A stretch of 49,264 nucleotides of DNA from Acinetobacter sp. Lineage in GTDB: Bacteria > Pseudomonadota > Gammaproteobacteria > Pseudomonadales > Moraxellaceae. Numbering within the stretch: the first letter of the stretch is position 1; every line of letters begins with the position of its first letter. Under the pieces are notes generated by a model. The model saw nothing but the letters and a program-made list of their open reading frames with translations, had not been told where the DNA came from and ran no database searches. The position numbers and the translations under genes were made by a program. The stretch is from assembly GCA_008017315.1 (NCBI GenBank), contig SSHE01000006.1, positions 1 through 49,264 of the forward strand, given 5' to 3'. Shown here piece after piece: positions 1-8,790 of the stretch.

Positions 1-135
1 TGTTCGATTCGGCTTGTGGTTGCAGCAGAACATTTGGCGTATTACGTTGGTATCTTTGAACCAACATGGCTATGCACCGATACTGACACTGCTATTAAGG
101 AAATTCGGGAATTTATGGATATGTTTGTGCATTAA
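1..135 (+). CDS. C-terminal end of an unidentified protein (5' truncated)
   Basis: Frame 1 is open from the first base to a TAA at 133-135 and encodes 44 residues ending EFMDMFVH. The gene enters from outside the window, so its start and most of its domains are unseen. Nothing in the visible tail is diagnostic. It is followed after about 30 bases by the convergent GNAT toxin gene, with no obvious hairpin terminator between them. It could be chance coding in an intergenic stretch, but the composition is protein-like. Confidence 0.45.
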   Translation, partial: CSIRLVVAAEHLAYYVGIFEPTWLCTDTDTAIKEIREFMDMFVH

Positions 136-166
136 CTTAAAATTCATATCAAGATAATTGTTCTTT

Positions 167-682
167 CTATACAGACATATACAATAACATTGGATTCTCT
201 GGTGATGATTCAAAACCATAACTTAAATAAAATGCTCTTGCGGATTCACTCAAAGCATCAACAACAATAAAGACACAACCAGCATTTGCTTTGGACAATA
301 AAGCTCTTTGATAAATTTCTGCAATCAATAATCGTCCATAACCTTTAGATTGATATTTTAAATCAATCGCCAAACGACTTAATCGCAGTGCAGGCACATC
401 AAATTTTGCATTTTTTAATTTTAAATTTTTCAACACATCAAGGGAAACTTGCCCTAAATTAAACGAACAATGCGTTAATGAATAATATCCTACAAAATGG
501 CTTTGGATTTCATCTAATAAAATAAATGATTTGGTAATACCTTTACTGTCATGCCCACGCATCACATTCTGTAAATAATGATTTAGTGACAATTCACCGC
601 AATCAAAAAATTGACGACCTTGCACAATTTGCTGTTCGGTTAAATCGCTAAAAGCTGTGGTTAAAAATTCTACTTTTTGCAT
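167..682 (-). CDS. GNAT-family acetyltransferase toxin (TacT/AtaT-like) of a type II TA pair
   Basis: This 171-aa protein has a GNAT fold: an LRLSRLAID strand near residues 99-107, the acetyl-CoA pyrophosphate loop QSKGYGR, and a C-terminal FYLSYGF whose tyrosine matches the catalytic Tyr of the TacT/AtaT/ItaT toxins. That family stops translation by acetylating the amino group of aminoacyl-tRNA. The start overlaps the 3' end of the upstream DUF1778 antitoxin gene by 13 bases, the usual antitoxin-then-toxin order with translational coupling. The gene is more A+T-rich than the metabolic genes around it, which suggests acquisition. Which tRNA is modified cannot be read from sequence. A non-toxin GNAT is unlikely given the partner. 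Confidence 0.9.
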   Translation of the reverse strand: MQKVEFLTTAFSDLTEQQIVQGRQFFDCGELSLNHYLQNVMRGHDSKGITKSFILLDEIQSHFVGYYSLTHCSFNLGQVSLDVLKNLKLKNAKFDVPALRLSRLAIDLKYQSKGYGRLLIAEIYQRALLSKANAGCVFIVVDALSESARAFYLSYGFESSPENPMLLYMSV

Positions 683-984
683 TTTTGTTGTAGAACCTGT
701 TGATATTGGGCGAGTGCAGCTTCTAATTTTGCATTGATAGGGGTCGATTGTTGCATTTTTTCAGCAAGCCATAACGCCTCATTATCATTTGCAACGGTAA
801 TCCATTGTAATTGCTGACGTTGTAGAATATCTTGTGCCTGTGACAAAGCCGCTTGTATCACAAAATCGTTAATACTTTGACTATTACTTTCTGCTGCTTT
901 TACAATCGTTTGATAAATATCATGATTAACTCTAGCAGAAATTCTGTCTTTACTAGCTATTTTATGAACACTTAAAGTACCCAT
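670..984 (-). CDS. DUF1778 ribbon-helix-helix antitoxin (TacA/AtaR-like)
   Basis: This 104-aa protein has an N-terminal ribbon-helix-helix segment (about residues 10-50, with RISARVNHDIYQTIVKAAE and SINDFVIQAAL). This is the DUF1778 signature of antitoxins paired with GNAT toxins. The C-terminal half is helical and Gln-rich and in this family wraps the toxin. The ATG at 984 is preceded by a purine-rich Shine-Dalgarno (AGGTGG, 6 bases away). Upstream lie a consensus sigma70 promoter (1021-1049) and a perfect palindrome covering its -35 box, the layout expected for autorepression by the TA complex. The pair sits downstream of fpr but has its own promoter. Confidence 0.9.
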   Translation of the reverse strand: MGTLSVHKIASKDRISARVNHDIYQTIVKAAESNSQSINDFVIQAALSQAQDILQRQQLQWITVANDNEALWLAEKMQQSTPINAKLEAALAQYQQVLQQKCKK

Positions 985-1020
985 TCCTACCCACCTTTAT
1001 AGATACACTTCTTCATATTC

Positions 1021-1049
1021 ATAATACAGCTAAAAACCAATGGTGTCAA
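1021..1049 (-). promoter_or_regulatory. Sigma70 promoter of the DUF1778/GNAT operon
   Basis: Read on the minus strand there is a perfect -35 TTGACA (1049-1044), a 17-base spacer and -10 TATTAT (1026-1021), placed 37 bases before the antitoxin ATG. It is one of the best sigma70 matches in the window. Its -35 hexamer lies inside the palindrome at 1042-1058. Confidence 0.75.
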
Positions 1050-1058
1050 TTTGACACC
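1042..1058. promoter_or_regulatory. Perfect palindrome over the -35 box: probable TA operator
   Basis: GGTGTCAATTTGACACC is a perfect inverted repeat of 8-base arms around one central base. It overlaps the -35 hexamer of the TA promoter and lies 2 bases from the fpr stop codon. Ribbon-helix-helix antitoxins bind such short palindromes, so autorepression is the natural reading. No T-run follows on the fpr side, which argues against an fpr terminator. Confidence 0.6.
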
Positions 1059-1060
1059 CC

Positions 1061-1822
1061 CTACCAATAATTTTCCACCGCAATATTTCCCACACCTCTA
1101 CGATTCATCACTAAACCACGAGATTTTAAGGCTTCTTTGGTGTCCTCAACCATTTGTGGATTACCACACAACATGACATGACTGCTATCGACATTGAGTT
1201 TTAAATTGACACTTTCTTCTAATCTTCCCAATTCAATTAATTTGGGTAAACGCTGATTTAACCGTGCCAGTGGGTCACGCGTGATAATCGGTAAAAAGTA
1301 AAATTCTGCCCCACCCTCACCAAAGGTCTGTTGAATCTCATTCATTTTATCAATATACGCCAGTTCTTGCTGCGTTCTAACACTATATGCCAACACAATC
1401 GTTTGGTATTTTTGCCAAGTATCAAAGTCTTGTAAAATTGAAATAAACGGTGCTAAACCTGTACCCGTTGCCAATAACCATAAATCATGCGGTGCAGGTT
1501 GTTGATAACGTGCCAAAGTTAAAAAACCATACGGAATTTTTTCTAAATATAATGGGTCACCGACTTTAAGATGTTGTAAACGTGAAGTAAATGCCCCATC
1601 AGGCACAACAATGGAAAAAAATTCTAATGTTTCATCAAATGGTGAGGATACCACCGAATAGGCTCGAAAAATCAATTCACCATCAGCCAAAATGCCGATA
1701 CGGGCAAACTGTCCTGCGGTAAAGCGAAAATGCGTAGGACGAGTAATCGTAAAACTAAATAAATTACTTGCCCAGCGTTTGACTGAACGTACGGTTTCTA
1801 AAGTATATTTTTCTTCAGACAT
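1061..1822 (-). CDS. fpr: Ferredoxin/flavodoxin-NADP+ reductase
   Basis: This 253-aa FAD enzyme transfers electrons between NADPH and ferredoxin or flavodoxin, feeding Fe-S assembly and the oxidative-stress response. The FAD-binding RAYS motif is near residue 53, the NADP-binding TGTGLAPF near 118, a C(G)NPQMVEDT segment follows, and the chain ends in the class-typical VENYW. Length fits bacterial plant-type FNRs of subclass I/II (about 250-260 aa). The gene is divergent from a LysR regulator across a 79-base gap. In pseudomonads fpr is divergent from, and activated by, the LysR protein FinR under oxidative stress, so the same control is likely here. Confidence 0.93.
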   Translation of the reverse strand: MSEEKYTLETVRSVKRWASNLFSFTITRPTHFRFTAGQFARIGILADGELIFRAYSVVSSPFDETLEFFSIVVPDGAFTSRLQHLKVGDPLYLEKIPYGFLTLARYQQPAPHDLWLLATGTGLAPFISILQDFDTWQKYQTIVLAYSVRTQQELAYIDKMNEIQQTFGEGGAEFYFLPIITRDPLARLNQRLPKLIELGRLEESVNLKLNVDSSHVMLCGNPQMVEDTKEALKSRGLVMNRRGVGNIAVENYW

Positions 1823-1901
1823 GGTCGCTTTATAGTATCGGATAAAGTATTTATGTTAGCATGAGTTATCATTTTAGTGTTCTACATTTAAGGGCGTGTT
1901 T

Positions 1902-2798
1902 ATGCGTATGACGCTTCGCCAACTGGCTGTATTTGTTGCAGTGGCACAAGAAGGCACAGTCACTCGTGCCAGTGATGCGGTTCGCCTTACCCAAAGCGCT
2001 GCCAGTATGGCATTGTCCGATTTGGAAGATGGTTTAGGTTCACCACTATTTGACCGCCAAGGAAAACGCTTACAACTTAATGATTTAGGTCGTTATTTGC
2101 TACCGCAAGCCTTAGAAATTTTAGGACGTTGTGAAGCCTTTGAACAAGCGGCAAAAGGTGAATTACAAGGCATAGATTTACGTTTAGGGGCAACCTTAAC
2201 CATTAGTGATTATCTTGTGCCTGATTTAATGGCAAATTTTTTATTACAGCAACCACAAGCCCATTTACAACTACAAGTCGGTAATACTCGGCAAATTATT
2301 GAAGCGGTGAGTCAATTTCAGTTAGATTTAGCTTTGATTGAGGGGTCATGTCATTTGCCACAACTCCAATGTATTCATTGGCAAGATGATGAACTGGCGG
2401 TGTGTTGTTCCCCCTCACACCCTTTGGCACAATTGCAACGTGAAGTAACCCTTGCGGATTTTGCCGATGTGGAATGGATTTTGCGAGAAGAAGGTTCGGG
2501 TACTCGGGAAGTGTTTGACCATAGTATTTTGCAAGATTTACCCAATGCCAATATTCGCCTGACGCTTGGACATAATGAAGCGATTTTAAAAATTGTTTCG
2601 GGCGGCATCGGGCTAGCTTGTATTTCTAAGTTAGCGATTGAACCTTTACAGGAAAAAGGCAAACTGGTGATTCTGGATACACCATTCTGGCAACTGACCC
2701 GACCTTTATTTATGCTGCTCCATCGGCAGAAATATCAAGGACCAGGATTAAAAGCTTTTATGCAGTTTTGTGAAGGTCAGACAAAAGAAACTGAATAA
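1902..2798 (+). CDS. LysR-type regulator divergent from fpr (FinR-like)
   Basis: This is a LysR-type transcriptional regulator: winged HTH at residues 1-62 (MTLRQLAVFVAVAQ, LTQSAASMALSDLE, LFDRQGKRLQL) and a periplasmic-binding-protein-like effector domain from about 90. I take the ATG at 1902 because AAGGG sits 7 bases upstream. A GTG at 1896 and an ATG at 1908 are alternatives. The divergent position next to fpr matches the finR-fpr arrangement of Pseudomonas, whose FinR activates fpr on exposure to superoxide generators. The effector domain also resembles CysB/YeiE-type regulators, so the FinR assignment rests mainly on context. Confidence 0.85.
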   Translation: MRMTLRQLAVFVAVAQEGTVTRASDAVRLTQSAASMALSDLEDGLGSPLFDRQGKRLQLNDLGRYLLPQALEILGRCEAFEQAAKGELQGIDLRLGATLTISDYLVPDLMANFLLQQPQAHLQLQVGNTRQIIEAVSQFQLDLALIEGSCHLPQLQCIHWQDDELAVCCSPSHPLAQLQREVTLADFADVEWILREEGSGTREVFDHSILQDLPNANIRLTLGHNEAILKIVSGGIGLACISKLAIEPLQEKGKLVILDTPFWQLTRPLFMLLHRQKYQGPGLKAFMQFCEGQTKETE

Positions 2799-2816
2799 AC
2801 AGTCTCTTTTGTTTTA
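2781..2816 (+). terminator. Hairpin terminator overlapping the LysR gene stop
   Basis: ACAAAAGA and TCTTTTGT pair, and an inner ACTG/CAGT extends the stem past one mismatch to a 6-base loop that holds the TAA stop. TTTTA follows. The U-tract is short, so this is a modest intrinsic terminator between convergent genes. Confidence 0.55.
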
Positions 2817-2823
2817 TGTAAAA

Positions 2824-3420
2824 CTACCAACGACTATCACTCTCGCAAGCATCACCATCGCCATCACCGTCCATTCTAGTTCCTGGGCAGTTTTGTGCAA
2901 ACCAATCTGCCTCATCTTTAGAATTCATTTGTGAACAGTGAATCCGACCATCACATTTAAAATGATTTGGATTACTCTTCACTTGTTGGTTAGCAATCTG
3001 TAATGTTTCTGTTGTGACTGGTTGATTCGCCAGTTCACTTCGATGCAAAAAATCTTGAATAAAACCATACACAAAATATCCTATGACACCCACAATAATA
3101 ACGACCAATACCGTTCCAAACAAACCACCTGATTCATGAGCTTGTTTACTCGTTCTTTTTGACCTCGATACAATTCGCTCGGGTATGGCATGATTTTTTT
3201 CAGGCTGATTTGGGAACTCTAAACGAACAATATTGATTGCTTTAATTTTTTGTCCATCTTGCCCAATGCTAAAGGTTAATTTCTCCCCAATTTTTGGCAA
3301 TATCGTTTTGTTTGGGAAATCTTTAATATGAAAGAATACATCTTTGCCACCATCTTCAGGCTGAATAAAGCCAAAACCTCGTTCTTCTTGATATTTTTTA
3401 ACTGTTCCAGTTTTAAACAT
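2824..3420 (-). CDS. Cold-shock-domain membrane protein with C-terminal Excalibur calcium-binding domain
   Basis: The 198-aa chain has three parts. Residues 1-65 form a cold-shock OB fold with RNP1-like GFGFIQ and RNP2-like VFFHI. About 100-122 is a single hydrophobic segment (LFGTVLVVIIVGVIGYFVY). Residues 150-198 are a Cys-containing Excalibur domain with DGDGDGDACE, a calcium-loop-like motif usually found outside the membrane. A good GAGGG Shine-Dalgarno precedes the ATG. The topology puts a nucleic-acid-binding fold in the cytoplasm and an extracytoplasmic Ca2+ motif on one chain, so it could be a membrane-anchored sensor or RNA-binding protein. The function is unknown. The gene lies just past the nuo terminator and is a separate unit. 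Confidence 0.85.
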   Translation of the reverse strand: MFKTGTVKKYQEERGFGFIQPEDGGKDVFFHIKDFPNKTILPKIGEKLTFSIGQDGQKIKAINIVRLEFPNQPEKNHAIPERIVSRSKRTSKQAHESGGLFGTVLVVIIVGVIGYFVYGFIQDFLHRSELANQPVTTETLQIANQQVKSNPNHFKCDGRIHCSQMNSKDEADWFAQNCPGTRMDGDGDGDACESDSRW

Positions 3421-3435
3421 TTCAATCCCTCATAC

Positions 3436-3469
3436 CAAAAAATAAAGCCCACAAACGTATTTATGGGCT
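3436..3469 (-). terminator. Intrinsic terminator of the nuo operon
   Basis: On the minus strand, 21 bases after the nuoN stop, AGCCCA pairs with TGGGCT. Three further A-T pairs follow one mismatch, giving a 4-base loop. TTTATTTTTT comes after the stem. The position and U-rich tail fit Rho-independent termination of the 15-kb nuo transcript. Confidence 0.75.
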
Positions 3470-3489
3470 CTTACACTATTTAAACGTGC

Positions 3490-4959
3490 TTAGTGTGGTA
3501 CAGCAATCTTCGCCAGCTCTGCAAAGTTGAGTAATGCTTCTGGATAGATACCCAAGAACAACACCAATAATGCCGCACCAAGTACCATGGCTCCGCCTGC
3601 AGTTTTACCCCAGTTGCCTTGTGCATCAATACGTGGAACATCTGGTGCGGTCATATACATCACCACCATCACACGCAAGTAATAATACAAACCGATACCA
3701 CTACCGATAATAATCATCGCTGCCAAGAACCAATTGGTTGCAGCAACTGCAGAGAGTACCACCACAAATTTAGCAATAAAACCTGCTGTCAGTGGAATAC
3801 CTGCCAACGATAACATCATCACCGTTAAAGTTGCGGTTAAAACAGGACGACGCCAAAACAAACCACGATAATCCGCTAGACTTTCCGCTTCATCCAAATT
3901 GTTATATGGGCTAGACATCAATGAGACTGCACCAAATGCACCAATCGTGGTGAGTGTATAAGTCGCGATATAGACCGTAATGGTTTGCACACTGGATACA
4001 TCTGTACTAATCAATGCCACCAACAAATAACCAAAATGTGCAATCGAAGAATATGCCAAGATACGTTTGATATTAACCTGTGTGACAGCAAGCAAGTTAC
4101 CTACAACAATAGACATCACTGCAATGATTGTAAGTACCGTCATCATACCATCGAGTACCAGTGTACCTGAAGTCAAGATATAGCGTAGAACCAAACCCAA
4201 CATTGCCACTTTTGCCACTGTTGCAAGGAAGGTTGCCATCGGTGTTGGTGCACCTTGATAGACATCAGGTGTCCATTTATGAAATGGTGCTAGCGATAAT
4301 TTAAATGCACAAGCAAATAAGACCAAACCTAAACCGATCACCACCAATGGCTCATTCAAATGCTCAATGATTTTTAAAGCAGAATTGGTAAAGCCCATCT
4401 CACCCGTATAAGCATAGACATAAGCAAAGCCCATTAACAACATCGCCGATGCTGTTGCAGACAATACCAAATATTTAATGCCTGCTTCGAGTGAATTTCT
4501 ACGCTGATAGGTATACGCCAACATCCCATAGACTGGAATCGACATGGTTTCCAAGCTAATAAAGAACGACGCATAATGGGTACTCGCCACCATCAACATC
4601 GCACCAAATACAGAAACCAGTACCAAAAGATACAATTCTTCTTTTTGGTCTTGGTAACTATCAATATACGCATGAGACAGGGTACAACATGCTAATGCTG
4701 CCACCAAAATCATCAACATATACACATGTGCAAATGGGTCAATCACAAATAAACCCATAATATTAACAGGCTCTACACCAAGCCATAAGTCACGAATAAT
4801 CAACAAGGCTGCAAGGTTTAACCCTACCACCGTTGCAGTTGCAACGATGGTATGATGACGTTTAAGTGCAACCAAAAGCATGGTGATCACGGCTGTCAGT
4901 GCCACGATCATCACAGGTGCTAACGCATATAGCTCCGAAAACGAAATAGAGAAGTTCAT
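3490..4959 (-). CDS. nuoN: NADH-quinone oxidoreductase subunit N
   Basis: At 489 aa this is the last gene of the nuo operon and one of the three antiporter-like subunits of the complex I membrane arm that move protons. It is almost entirely transmembrane helix (about 14). It has the family's KLSLAPFHKWTPDVYQGAPTP-type stretch in the middle, the conserved Glu in the SLETMSIPVYGML helix, and the internal Lys residues typical of the proton channel. It starts 3 bases after nuoM ends and is followed by the operon terminator. Length matches E. coli NuoN (485 aa). Confidence 0.97.
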   Translation of the reverse strand: MNFSISFSELYALAPVMIVALTAVITMLLVALKRHHTIVATATVVGLNLAALLIIRDLWLGVEPVNIMGLFVIDPFAHVYMLMILVAALACCTLSHAYIDSYQDQKEELYLLVLVSVFGAMLMVASTHYASFFISLETMSIPVYGMLAYTYQRRNSLEAGIKYLVLSATASAMLLMGFAYVYAYTGEMGFTNSALKIIEHLNEPLVVIGLGLVLFACAFKLSLAPFHKWTPDVYQGAPTPMATFLATVAKVAMLGLVLRYILTSGTLVLDGMMTVLTIIAVMSIVVGNLLAVTQVNIKRILAYSSIAHFGYLLVALISTDVSSVQTITVYIATYTLTTIGAFGAVSLMSSPYNNLDEAESLADYRGLFWRRPVLTATLTVMMLSLAGIPLTAGFIAKFVVVLSAVAATNWFLAAMIIIGSGIGLYYYLRVMVVMYMTAPDVPRIDAQGNWGKTAGGAMVLGAALLVLFLGIYPEALLNFAELAKIAVPH

Positions 4960-4962
4960 GGC

Positions 4963-6579
4963 TTACTGTATCTCCGTTGGGTTAAGGTGAGCTACTGGCT
5001 CTGCCACAGTCTGAGCATGTGACACATAGCTATTTACAATCCATTCCATGCTTGAATTTGAGACATCAAGAATCGTTTGTGGATACAATCCCAACCACAC
5101 CAAGCCGATGACCGCAATCATTAAAATACTGACTTCACGTGCAGATAAATCTTTCAATGGCTGTGTGTAGTGCTTTGCTTGCTCAGGATTCGGTGTACCA
5201 AATAACGCCTTATGAATCAAAATCAGACCATACAAACCAGCAAAGACCAAACTCACCGCCGCAATAATCGTAAAGACTGGATAAACATTAAATGAACCCA
5301 TCAAAATCAGAAATTCACCAATAAAGTTACCCAAACCAGGAATACCGACCAACGCAGCAACAAAGAACATCAAAAAGAATGGCAAATATTGCAGCTGACC
5401 ACGCAAACCACCCATTAAACGCAAATCACGTGTATGCAAACGTTCATAAATCTGACCAGACATGATAAACAACGCCGCAGAAGACAGACCATGTGCCAGC
5501 ATCATAATCATCAAGCCCTGATAGCTAATGATATTGCCTGCATAAATCGCCAATAGAATAAAGCCCATGTGTGAAATCGAGGTATATGCCAGCAAACGCT
5601 TCATATCTGTTTGTTGATACGCAAGGAATGCACCGTAGAAAATTCCAATCATTCCCAGTGTAATCGCAATATTGGCAAACTCTGCCGATGCTTCTGGGAA
5701 AAATGGAATGGTAAAACGAATCAAACCATAAGCTGCTGTTTTAATCAAAATACCCGCCAAATCCACAGAACCAGCCGTTGGTGCTTGTGCATGTGCATCA
5801 GGCAACCAACCATGCAATGGGAATACTGGCAATTTCACTGCAAAACCAATGAAGAAACACAACATCAAGGCATAATCCAGACCTTGTGGTAATGTCGTAC
5901 CCAGCAACTGCATATAGTCAAAGGTAATACGAGCCTGTTCAGGATTAATTTGTAATTGTTGCGTATAGTTAATCAAAACGAGGGCAAGAATCCCGACCAG
6001 CATGATTAAACCTGATACTTGGGTATAGATAAAAAACTTGGTTGCTGCATACACACGTGAACGACCATTTGAGCCTTTATGCCCCCAAAGTGCAATCAGG
6101 AAGTAAATCGGTACCAGCATCATCTCCCAAAAGAAGAAGAACAGGAACATATCAATGGCAAGGAATACCCCGATAACGCCGCCCAAACTCCACAATAAGT
6201 TTAGGAAGAAAAAGCCCTCATTCTTCTGGATTTCTGACCACGAACAGCCAACCGCCATCACACCGAGCAATGCCGTCAAGGCGACCATTAACATGGATAA
6301 ACCATCAGCTGCCAAATGAATACTAATCCCAAACGTTGGAATCCATTGCATCTGGAACTGTGCTGCCCATTCAGGTACAGCCGCTTGCGGAGAAAATTGG
6401 TAAGTCCCAGTTTGCCATAACGCAATCGACAAACCCAGCGTAATAAGCATCCCAATCAAACCAATCCACTTCGGCAAGGTTGAGTGTTCTTTCACTTGAA
6501 CTTTATCTGTAATCCAGCACAGGAAGCCTGCAATAAACGGAACCAGAATCAGTGCGGGAAGAAGTAAATTATTTTCCAT
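4963..6579 (-). CDS. nuoM: NADH-quinone oxidoreductase subunit M
   Basis: This antiporter-like, proton-pumping subunit of complex I has about 14 transmembrane helices. It carries the family segments FFFFWEMMLVPIYFL (conserved Glu), KLPVFPLHGWLPDAHAQAP and LLAYTSISHMGF. The ATG at 6579 is chosen, giving 538 aa: it lies 1 base after the nuoL stop with GGGGG upstream. An in-frame TTG at 6603 would add eight residues but lies inside nuoL. Expression is translationally linked to nuoL and nuoN. Confidence 0.96.
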   Translation of the reverse strand: MENNLLLPALILVPFIAGFLCWITDKVQVKEHSTLPKWIGLIGMLITLGLSIALWQTGTYQFSPQAAVPEWAAQFQMQWIPTFGISIHLAADGLSMLMVALTALLGVMAVGCSWSEIQKNEGFFFLNLLWSLGGVIGVFLAIDMFLFFFFWEMMLVPIYFLIALWGHKGSNGRSRVYAATKFFIYTQVSGLIMLVGILALVLINYTQQLQINPEQARITFDYMQLLGTTLPQGLDYALMLCFFIGFAVKLPVFPLHGWLPDAHAQAPTAGSVDLAGILIKTAAYGLIRFTIPFFPEASAEFANIAITLGMIGIFYGAFLAYQQTDMKRLLAYTSISHMGFILLAIYAGNIISYQGLMIMMLAHGLSSAALFIMSGQIYERLHTRDLRLMGGLRGQLQYLPFFLMFFVAALVGIPGLGNFIGEFLILMGSFNVYPVFTIIAAVSLVFAGLYGLILIHKALFGTPNPEQAKHYTQPLKDLSAREVSILMIAVIGLVWLGLYPQTILDVSNSSMEWIVNSYVSHAQTVAEPVAHLNPTEIQ

Positions 6580-6580
6580 C

Positions 6581-8485
6581 TTATACCCCCACTTGCGTAA
6601 CAATCAGGATGATTAATAACACCACAATACCCAAGCCTATACTCGCAGCATATTCACGTAATACGCCTGTTTGTCGCCAACTGGTGAACTTATGTCCACC
6701 TTTGACCAATGCAGGCAAAACCAGCCATACACCATCAATTGGATCACGACCCAATAAACGCGTAATCAATAAATATGGTTTAACAAAAACAAGGTCATAT
6801 AACGCATCAAAACCGAATGCACTACGCCAGATATGTGTCACGCCTACCCCAAATGAGGTATTTGCCAACTGCTTGACTTTGTCATAAGCAAACACAAATA
6901 ACACCACACCCAGCACTAGACCCACCAATGCAATCGCAACGGCTGTATGTTCTGCACCATGTACCGCAGCTTCAAGCTGTTCTGGAATCACGAATGATGG
7001 AATTTTTGCCGAATTTAACAAGTGCTCCACAGGTGCCTTTAAAGTTGCACCAACAAAAGTGGATAACACGGCCAAAATCGAAAGCGGCAGCCAATAGGTT
7101 GCACCTTTGATGGGATGATAAGCAGTTTTTTCTGTACCAAAAAACACCACCCAAATCAGACGGAAGGTATAAATTGAAGTGAGGAATGCACCTGCCACAC
7201 CCACCCAGTACAAACTGTTATATACAGGTAAATTGGCAATCGTAGCTTGTGCATAGACTGCACCCAAAATCGCATCTTTGGAAAAATAACCCACGGTAAT
7301 AAACGGTAATGCTGCCAATGCACCACCACCAATGGCAAAACACGCAAATAAGAATTTATTATGCTTAAACAAACCACCCATCTTAAAGATATTCTGTTCA
7401 TGATGATAAGCAAGAATCACCGCACCTGAAGACAAGAATAATAAGGCTTTAAAGAATGCGTGCGTCAGCATGTGGAACAAACCCGCCTGATAGGCTTCCG
7501 CCCCCACTGCCATAAACATATAACCCAACTGGCTCATAGTTGAATACGCCAGAATACGTTTGATGTCGGTTTGTACCAAAGCAGCAAAGCCAGCAACCAA
7601 CAAGGTCACTGCACCCACAATCGAAATAAACACCAAAATTTCAGGTGCCATTTCAAACACGCTAAATAAGCGACTGGTTAAATACACCCCTGCCGTGACC
7701 ATCGTTGCAGCGTGAATCAACGCTGAAACAGGCGTAGGACCTGCCATTGCATCCGCCAACCACGTTTGTAATGGAATCTGTGCCGATTTACCTGCTGCAC
7801 CAAGGAACAACATTAATGCAGTCCAGAATGCAATATTACTATCGGTCAAAACCGTATGTGCATGGTCGATAATGGTACGTGTATCTAAAGTACCAAACTG
7901 TTGATACAACAAGAATAATGCAATCAATAAGAAGACATCACCAACACGAGTCACGGTAAAAGCTTTAATCGCAGCCCAACCATTGGCAGGATTGGCATAA
8001 TAAAAACCAATCAATAGGTAAGAACACAGTCCTACACCTTCCCAGCCCAAGAACAATAAGGTAAGGTTATCACCCAACACCAATATCATCATACTGGCAA
8101 CAAACAGGTTGAAATAGGAGAAGAAACGAGCATAGCCCTCTTCGCCACGCATATACCAAGAAGCAAAGACGTGAATTAAAAAGCCAACACCTGTAATCAT
8201 GCCTGTCATCAGTAATGACAAACCATCCAGATACAATCCAAAGCTAACTTCAAAACTGCCGACATGAAACCATGTCCAGAGTTGTTGATGAAAACCTATT
8301 GCCGTTGCATCCGCCGCTTGTGCCTGATAAAAATCAAACCCTGCATATAATGCAGTTAAAGCTGCCAACCCCACAGAGCCGACACCAATTATCGCTGCTA
8401 CCGTCTCAGAGAGTTTGTCACGCCCTGCCGCTAACAGGATAAACCCGATGAGCGGAAATAGAATTGTTAAATATAAATAACTCAT
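6581..8485 (-). CDS. nuoL: NADH-quinone oxidoreductase subunit L
   Basis: At 634 aa this is the largest antiporter-like subunit at the distal end of the complex I membrane arm, with the long lateral helix near the C-terminus. Recognisable segments are [18 protein letters not shown] (conserved Glu), [33 protein letters not shown]-type core and [15 protein letters not shown]. The final helix ([15 protein letters not shown]) is the anchor of the lateral helix. It overlaps nuoK by 4 bases, a stop-start coupling. Slightly longer than the E. coli protein (613 aa). Confidence 0.97.
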   Translation of the reverse strand: MSYLYLTILFPLIGFILLAAGRDKLSETVAAIIGVGSVGLAALTALYAGFDFYQAQAADATAIGFHQQLWTWFHVGSFEVSFGLYLDGLSLLMTGMITGVGFLIHVFASWYMRGEEGYARFFSYFNLFVASMMILVLGDNLTLLFLGWEGVGLCSYLLIGFYYANPANGWAAIKAFTVTRVGDVFLLIALFLLYQQFGTLDTRTIIDHAHTVLTDSNIAFWTALMLFLGAAGKSAQIPLQTWLADAMAGPTPVSALIHAATMVTAGVYLTSRLFSVFEMAPEILVFISIVGAVTLLVAGFAALVQTDIKRILAYSTMSQLGYMFMAVGAEAYQAGLFHMLTHAFFKALLFLSSGAVILAYHHEQNIFKMGGLFKHNKFLFACFAIGGGALAALPFITVGYFSKDAILGAVYAQATIANLPVYNSLYWVGVAGAFLTSIYTFRLIWVVFFGTEKTAYHPIKGATYWLPLSILAVLSTFVGATLKAPVEHLLNSAKIPSFVIPEQLEAAVHGAEHTAVAIALVGLVLGVVLFVFAYDKVKQLANTSFGVGVTHIWRSAFGFDALYDLVFVKPYLLITRLLGRDPIDGVWLVLPALVKGGHKFTSWRQTGVLREYAASIGLGIVVLLIILIVTQVGV

Positions 8486-8790
8486 CCGTGCATCTCTCTT
8501 GCTGCATCAATATCCAAGTGATGGAAACGATGATAAAACTGAAGCACAATCGCCAGACCTATACAAGCTTCTGCTGCTGCTAGCGTCAAAATCAGGATAA
8601 ACATGACTTGACCATCAGGTTGCAGCCATGCACTACCTGCCAATACAAATGCCAAAGCTGCAGCATTCATCATGACTTCCAGACTCATCAATATAAACAA
8701 TATATTCCGACGTACCATGACACCGCAGAATCCTAAAGCGAATAAAATCGTCGCAAGGATTAAACCGTGCTCTAAAGGAATATGTCCCAT
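8482..8790 (-). CDS. nuoK: NADH-quinone oxidoreductase subunit K
   Basis: This 102-aa protein has three transmembrane helices and is homologous to mitochondrial ND4L. It has the expected buried Glu residues in helices 2 and 3 ([15 protein letters not shown] and [14 protein letters not shown]), which lie in the proton path next to the quinone site. It starts in a 1-base overlap with nuoJ and ends in a 4-base overlap with nuoL. Standard length for the family. Confidence 0.97.
   Translation of the reverse strand: MGHIPLEHGLILATILFALGFCGVMVRRNILFILMSLEVMMNAAALAFVLAGSAWLQPDGQVMFILILTLAAAEACIGLAIVLQFYHRFHHLDIDAAREMHG

Noticed and set aside
1842-1854. ATAAA-GTA-TTTAT dyad as a LysR operator for fpr
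   Set aside because: The arms are short and A+T-rich in an A+T-rich gap, and it is not a T-N11-A site; too weak for a feature.
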